From Verrucomicrobiales bacterium (GTDB lineage: Bacteria; Verrucomicrobiota; Verrucomicrobiia; Verrucomicrobiales; DEV007), in the NCBI GenBank assembly GCA_023253615.1, contig JALRFZ010000084.1, positions 1 through 9,201 on the forward strand: a DNA stretch of 9,201 bases, given 5' to 3'. A model generated the notes under the pieces. The model searched no databases. It saw only the letters and a program-made list of their open reading frames with translations, and was not told where the DNA came from. Made by a program: the position numbers and the translations under genes. Within the stretch, counting starts at the first letter, position 1. Every line of letters begins with the position of its first letter. Below, piece after piece: positions 7,001 through 9,201 of this stretch.

Positions 7001-8033
7001 CGCTCGTTTTGTTGATCGTCAGGGTCGAGGCGGTCGCCGAGGTGTTGGTCACCGTCCGGGACATGAGCGCGCCGAGATCGGTGAGTCCGCCGATCTGCTG
7101 ATTCCATCCATTCAGGTCGAAAGAGGCGCCTTCGACATTCGCGCTGTTCCCGATGCGGAGGAGCGTGGCGGTGGGCAGGCGGTCGTTGCCGCCGCCGAGT
7201 TTCAGGACCCCGACCACCACATCGGTGGAGCCTCCGTAGGTGCTGACTCCCGAGAGGATCGTTTCCGACGCTGCCGTGGCCCCGCGCACCGCGAGGACGC
7301 GGGCGGTGCCACCATCGGAGATTTCGCCGCTGACCGTGAGCGGGCTGCCGATCCCTCCGCCGATGCGGGCGCCCGAGGAGCCGAGGATCACGTTTCCATT
7401 CCACGTGTTCGCCCCGCTGATGCTCTGGAGCGCGCCGAAGTTGTTTCCTCCCGTGCCGTTGATCGTCAGGGTCTCGCCCGAGATCGTGATCCCTCCGGAG
7501 AGTTCGATGCGGGCGCCGTTCGCGACCGTCGTCGTCCCGGCCGTGGTGCCGAGCGATCCGCCGTGGGTGAGACGCAAGGCTCCGGCATTCACCACGACCG
7601 CTCCGGCAAAGGTGTTGGCGCGGCTCAGGACGAGCGTGCCCGATCCGTTTTTGGTGATGCCGCCGGATTGGATCACCGCGTCGATCGTGGCGAGGTGCGT
7701 GGCATTGGCGATATCGATGATGCTGCCGACCGAAAAGCCGAGCAGGCCGCTGCCCGTGAGGGTGAAGCCGCTTGCGTTGAAGGTGAGGTGGTTCACCGAG
7801 ACATCCTCCGCCACGGTCACGGATTCACCCGCGCCGCCGAAGATGGCGTTGTTGCCGTTCGTCCAAGGGAGCCCGCCATTCCAGTGGGGCGAGGTCAAAT
7901 CCCAGATCCCGCTGCCGTTCAGCCAGGTCTGGTCCGACTGGGCATGGGCGGATTTCGCGGCTGGGAAGAGAAAGAAGACCAGGCAGACCGCGAGCAACGA
8001 TCTGCCGGGAAAGGCAGGGGAGGGGAGGGTCAT
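4032..8033 (-). CDS. PEP-CTERM protein with autotransporter-associated beta-strand repeats
   Basis: This 1333-residue protein begins with a signal peptide (R11, hydrophobic core LLAVCLVFFLFPAA, likely cleavage after AHA near residue 31). The body is rich in G, T, N, S and V and contains many repeats of the type 'K.G.GTL.LSG.NTYTG.T.V..GTL.L', typical of autotransporter-associated beta-strand repeats. Clear copies start near residues 126, 359, 658 and 1112. Such repeats are thought to form a beta-solenoid. There is no C-terminal outer-membrane beta-barrel. Instead the last domain (about 1195-1290, including DRIDVGGALDLNGA and YQISYGSGTGGAITLTA) is the form often seen just before a PEP-CTERM signal. 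The signal itself is VPEP at 1292-1295, a short hydrophobic stretch, and five arginines at 1312-1316, followed by an unusual 17-residue tail. Family knowledge predicts export, exosortase processing and surface or matrix location; no exosortase is visible here. AAGGA at 8038-8042 (complement) can serve as ribosome binding site, with a tight 4-nt spacing. An adhesive or structural role is only a guess. Confidence 0.93.
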   Translation of the reverse strand: MTLPSPAFPGRSLLAVCLVFFLFPAAKSAHAQSDQTWLNGSGIWDLTSPHWNGGLPWTNGNNAIFGGAGESVTVAEDVSVNHLTFNASGFTLTGSGLLGFSVGSIIDIANATHLATIDAVIQSGGITKNGSGTLVLSRANTFAGAVVVNAGALRLTHGGSLGTTAGTTTVANGARIELSGGITISGETLTINGTGGNNFGALQSISGANTWNGNVILGSSGARIGGGIGSPLTVSGEISDGGTARVLAVRGATAASETILSGVSTYGGSTDVVVGVLKLGGGNDRLPTATLLRIGNSANVEGASFDLNGWNQQIGGLTDLGALMSRTVTNTSATASTLTINKTSGSDVYAGTVTGHLGLSKTGAGSQTLSGTNTYTGTTSVGAGTLLLSGNNTLNGPINVSGGLLSLTGNNTLGGSIVIGGGTMSLAGTNTVTGPVTVNNLGILQLGNASALGATNVGTFVNSGGRVEISTSVSGQTVTVTGNGGADSYGALRTTPGVSAEWAGNVIVAAVGSRIGGGVNGTLTVSGVISGGGTAGVLFGRADNSVTILNNVNTYTGPTTLFANTGTGSRLVLGVDNAIPVTSTLNTLSALATQSMRLDLNGKVQTLAGLDSSANHAGGALLNVTTGIAGASTLTISGASSFNYSGLITDGLGTLHLIKAGTGTQRLFGNHTYTGATTVRGGTLQIGFANATAPFGSNGRLASNDLRLEGGTLRIDNLGVSNNSLDRLANTSVLTLLGGAFVYAGSDQAATNSSETVGALSFARGISPVTINYGGTNTAQFTAGDLLRSPGGGLGFINGLLLGADGTSTTSMARLFVTNPPALVGAGAPLSTGINAAAKDTGIVPYLLGVATTTTGGTGTAGTVPNTFLTYHADTGLRPLNPTDEFTTNAINAGHNTRLTAATTVSANTSINSLILEGNSFALTIPSGRTLNVASGAILFASGTEPRIDGPGTLDFGSREGIITIHSTGNTFITSPISGSGGVTYHGTGTLVLAGQQNPYSGDTVLRVANVIPQSSSLGPAGAPTSGPFGQGRLILDGSSIRATTASDISIGNELVLRGDTTIPNTIGAKNLVFTGPVTLESGDRTLTHQSSANTVFSGVIDDDGNDLALRIAGTGTGAVILSGANTYGGGTTIEGTTLLVTNTSGSGTGSGDVVVRNTGTLGGTGSIGAALTTVESGGRVSAGVPGVASGTGTLTFTGDLTTATGSTWLIDIVQDQNGLSDRIDVGGALDLNGASFLPNFLGTFTNGHVYTLANYGTLTGTFDGWAEGAIISNYQISYGSGTGGAITLTAVPEPGTLAILGGALGGIPWSRRRRRWINPAPSQGAPARRSRD
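4083..4160 (-). other. PEP-CTERM sorting signal at the C-terminus
   Basis: On the minus strand this encodes VPEPGTLAILGG at residues 1292-1303, followed by a short hydrophobic part that includes a proline, then RRRRR at 1312-1316. In known PEP-CTERM proteins an exosortase cuts near the PEP motif and the protein usually ends within a few residues of the arginine cluster. Here the hydrophobic helix is short and contains Ile-Pro-Trp just before the arginines. The frame runs on for 17 residues after them, starting with a TGG codon at 4083-4085. Confidence 0.8.
5976..7643 (-). repeat. Two-copy internal duplication of about 260 residues in the repeat protein
   Basis: Residues about 131-388 (copy A, 6870-7643) and about 421-686 (copy B, 5976-6773) align from end to end in the same order of landmarks. 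Pairs include ARIELSGGITISGETLTINGTGG with GRVEISTSVSGQTVTVTGNGG (compared position by position), GARIGGGIGSPLTVSG with GSRIGGGVNGTLTVSG, SFDLNGWNQQIGGL with RLDLNGKVQTLAGL, and SKTGAGSQTLSGTNTYTG with IKAGTGTQRLFGNHTYTG. The copies are clearly diverged, so this is an old duplication. Confidence 0.65.
6702..6929 (-). repeat. Four tandem 19-residue (57-bp) coils
   Basis: Within the repeat protein the motif L-(S/T/A)-G-(T/N)-N-T recurs at residues 369, 388, 407 and 426, an exact spacing of 19 residues. Each unit continues as 'GPI.V.GG.L' or similar (LSGTNTYTGTTSVGAGT, LSGNNTLNGPINVSGG, LTGNNTLGGSIVIGGG, LAGTNTVTGPVTVNNLG). The regular spacing fits successive turns of a beta-solenoid. The last unit runs into copy B of the larger duplication. 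Confidence 0.65.
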
Positions 8034-8077
8034 GGAGTCCTTGGCTTCGGGGGAGGGGGAAAAGCGTCGGGCCTTGC

Positions 8078-8106
8078 ACCGTAGGACGGCTCGGGCGGGT
8101 CGTCAA
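8078..8106 (-). promoter_or_regulatory. Candidate sigma70-type promoter for the PEP-CTERM gene
   Basis: On the minus strand TTGACG (complement of 8101-8106) lies 17 bp before TACGGT (complement of 8078-8083). The -35 matches TTGACA at five of six positions; the -10 matches TATAAT at only three of six, including the first two and the last. Transcription would start near 8071, leaving a leader of roughly 38 nt before the ATG at 8033. Spacing and position are good, the -10 is weak. Confidence 0.42.
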
Positions 8107-8137
8107 ACGGGGTTCCGGGACGCGAAGAGAGCGAGGG

Positions 8138-8200
8138 CGGGGTTTTGTCGACTGACGACGGGGTTTTGTTGACAGAAATCGGAGTTGTGTTGACTAAAAT
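8138..8200. repeat. Three tandem 21-bp repeats
   Basis: Copies start at 8138, 8159 and 8180 with an exact 21-bp period. Copies 1 and 2 agree at 16 of 21 positions, copies 2 and 3 at 17, and copies 1 and 3 at 14. The shared core is CGG(G/A)GTT(T/G)TGT(T/C)GAC. A 21-bp period is two helical turns, so the same face of the DNA is presented three times, as in arrays bound by a regulator or replication protein. The array lies between the promoters of two divergent genes. No fourth copy is seen in phase on either side. A protein-binding array is inferred; a degenerate minisatellite is the alternative. Confidence 0.7.
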
Positions 8201-8305
8201 TTCTCTGATTTCAGTGGGGATTGGAGGGCGAAAGGGCCGCACGGCGCGGGCGATCTTCCAGATCGGTGGGACAATGGCGGGGTGAGACGGCGCTTTTTCC
8301 GCCCG

Positions 8306-8329
8306 AGGCCCGCAAAAAACGGGCCTTTT
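8306..8329 (+). terminator. Rho-independent terminator hairpin, plus strand
   Basis: A perfect 7-bp stem AGGCCCG/CGGGCCT encloses a 7-nt CAAAAAA loop and is followed directly by TTT, so four Ts in a row counting the last stem base. The orientation is plus; read on the other strand the hairpin has no T-run after it. The T-tract is short, so efficiency may be modest. No plus-strand gene lies upstream in the intergenic region. It may insulate hsdR from read-through, end an unannotated small transcript, or be a remnant of a lost gene. Confidence 0.55.
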
Positions 8330-8343
8330 GCGCGGGTCGGGGA

Positions 8344-8372
8344 TTGCCGACGGCTTGGGGGGACGGTATAAG
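8344..8372 (+). promoter_or_regulatory. Sigma70-type promoter for hsdR
   Basis: TTGCCG at 8344-8349 is separated by exactly 17 bp from TATAAG at 8367-8372. The -35 matches TTGACA at four of six positions and the -10 matches TATAAT at five of six. The predicted start near 8379 leaves a leader of about 25 nt before the hsdR ATG at 8405. It lies just downstream of the terminator hairpin, an arrangement that gives hsdR its own transcription unit. Confidence 0.6.
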
Positions 8373-8404
8373 ACGGGGCACCGACATTCCGGACCACGCC
8401 GACC

Positions 8405-9201
8405 ATGCCGAAAGCCACCAGCCCTTACTCCGACATACCGCCGCAACGCTCGGCCATTCTCCGCGAAAAAGGGCTGGAGGATCATCTGATCGGGCGGCTC
8501 CAGGGGTTGAAATACGAATACCGCCCCGACATCCGAGATCGGGCCGCGTTGGAGCGGAATTTCCGCGAGAAATTCGAGGCTCTGAACCGCGTTCGCCTCA
8601 CCGACAGCGAGTTCGCCCGCCTCCTCGATGAAATCATTTCCGGCGACGTGTTCGCCGCTGCCAAAACGCTGCGCGAAATCAATGCCTTCACCCGCGACGA
8701 CGGTACCCCGCTGAATTACTCCCTCGTCAATCTCAAGGACTGGTGCAAAAACGACTACGAGGTCGTCAACCAACTCCGCCTCAACACCGACAACAGCCAT
8801 CACCGCTACGATGTGCTCTTGCTCATCAACGGCGTGCCCTGCGTGCAGATCGAGTTGAAGACCCTCGGCATCAGCCCGCGCCGGGCCATGGAGCAGATCG
8901 TCGAATACAAGAACGATCCCGGCAACGGCTACACCAGGACGCTGCTCTGCTTCCTGCAGCTCTTCATCGTCAGCAATCGCGACCGCACCTACTACTTCGC
9001 GAACAACAACACCCGGCACTTCGCCTTCAATGCCGACGAACGTTTCCTGCCCATCTACGAGTTCGCGGACGAGGACAACGCCAAGATCACCCACCTCGAC
9101 GACTTTTCAGACCGTTTCCTCAAAAAGTGCGACCTCGGCCGCACCATCAGCCGCTACATGGTGCTCATCCAGAGCGAGCAGAAGCTCATGATCATGCGGC
9201 C
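8405..9201 (+). CDS. hsdR: Type I restriction enzyme R subunit (HsdR), N-terminal part
   Basis: The window holds the first 265 residues; HsdR proteins are usually around 1000, so most of the gene, including the helicase motor, lies off the right edge. HsdR cuts and translocates unmodified DNA as part of the R2M2S complex in the cytoplasm. The start is the first ATG after an in-frame TAA at 8369-8371; no clear Shine-Dalgarno precedes it. An N-terminal segment (LEDHLIGRLQGLKYEYRPD, residues 24-42) and the following helical part resemble EcoR124I-type R subunits. The nuclease core is a PD-(D/E)xK site: D136 in RYDVLLLINGV, then E150 and K152 in QIELK, followed by the QxxxY motif Q164-Y168, with the spacing I recall for EcoR124I. 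The conserved SRYMVLIQSEQKLMIMRP stretch (249 to the edge) is the usual lead-in to the motor domain. Codon choice looks somewhat less GC-rich than in its neighbours, which would fit acquisition by transfer. hsdM and hsdS are expected nearby but not seen. Confidence 0.93.
   Translation, partial: MPKATSPYSDIPPQRSAILREKGLEDHLIGRLQGLKYEYRPDIRDRAALERNFREKFEALNRVRLTDSEFARLLDEIISGDVFAAAKTLREINAFTRDDGTPLNYSLVNLKDWCKNDYEVVNQLRLNTDNSHHRYDVLLLINGVPCVQIELKTLGISPRRAMEQIVEYKNDPGNGYTRTLLCFLQLFIVSNRDRTYYFANNNTRHFAFNADERFLPIYEFADEDNAKITHLDDFSDRFLKKCDLGRTISRYMVLIQSEQKLMIMR

Larger units (their letters stand above)
8034..8404. other. 371-bp divergent intergenic region before hsdR
   Basis: No convincing gene lies between the divergent starts of the PEP-CTERM protein gene and hsdR. 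From left to right it holds the PEP-CTERM gene's leader and a candidate minus-strand promoter (8078-8106), three tandem 21-bp repeats (8138-8200), an AT-richer stretch around 8195-8215, a plus-strand terminator hairpin (8306-8329) and a plus-strand promoter for hsdR (8344-8372). A minus-strand open frame crosses it, but that frame continues antisense through hsdR and has no support of its own. Confidence 0.6.

Noticed and set aside
4062..8084. Long plus-strand open frames (825 and 461 residues) opposite the PEP-CTERM gene
   Set aside because: They are antisense to a protein with a signal peptide, family repeats and a sorting signal. Their composition is low-complexity G/A/R/E/D and shows no recognisable family.
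8108..8117. Possible fourth copy of the 21-bp repeat (CGGGGTT at 8108)
   Set aside because: It is out of phase with the array (30 bp before the first copy) and the similarity ends after seven bases.
8169..8200. Plus-strand promoter made of TTGACA (8169-8174) and TAAAAT (8195-8200)
   Set aside because: The 20-bp spacing is too long for a sigma70 promoter, and both boxes are parts of the tandem repeat units.
8030..9094. 354-residue minus-strand frame antisense to hsdR, in which the 21-bp repeats read as a seven-residue repeat (VNKTPSS-like)
   Set aside because: The hsdR frame has a catalytic motif and promoter. The seven-residue repeat simply follows from a 21-bp DNA period, and the rest of the frame has no support.

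Overview
The window is GC-rich and reads like a chromosomal segment of a Verrucomicrobia-type bacterium. The main pointer is a very long PEP-CTERM protein built from autotransporter-associated beta-strand repeats, a combination common in that phylum. This is inference from gene content; there is no rRNA or other phylogenetic marker, and no tRNA, CRISPR array or insertion sequence was recognised.

Layout, left to right. (1) Positions 1-1502, minus strand: the first 500 residues of an unrecognised polytopic membrane protein whose 3' end lies off the left edge. (2) 1503-1621: a short divergent intergenic region with a small hairpin and no convincing promoter. (3) 1622-4081, plus strand: an exported two-domain enzyme that fuses a UshA-like 5'-nucleotidase to an inosine/uridine-type nucleoside hydrolase. 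Such a protein could take a nucleotide to phosphate, base and ribose outside the cytoplasm. (4) 4032-8033, minus strand: a 1333-residue exported beta-solenoid repeat protein with a PEP-CTERM sorting signal, converging on and overlapping the 3' end of the nucleotidase gene by 50 bp. (5) 8034-8404: a 371-bp divergent intergenic region holding a promoter for the repeat-protein gene, three tandem 21-bp repeats, an orphan plus-strand terminator hairpin, and a good sigma70-type promoter. (6) 8405 to the right edge, plus strand: the N-terminal 265 residues of a type I restriction HsdR subunit with an intact nuclease motif.

The nucleotidase fusion and the PEP-CTERM protein are both exported and probably act at the cell surface or in the periplasm, but nothing here shows that they work together. 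The HsdR gene probably begins a restriction-modification locus that continues to the right. The most interesting points are the fused nucleotide-degrading enzyme with altered metal-ligand positions, the probable stop-codon loss that lengthened the PEP-CTERM tail into its neighbour, the large internal duplication in the repeat protein, and the helically phased 21-bp repeats plus orphan terminator in front of hsdR. I saw no clear evidence of an entirely new multi-gene system.
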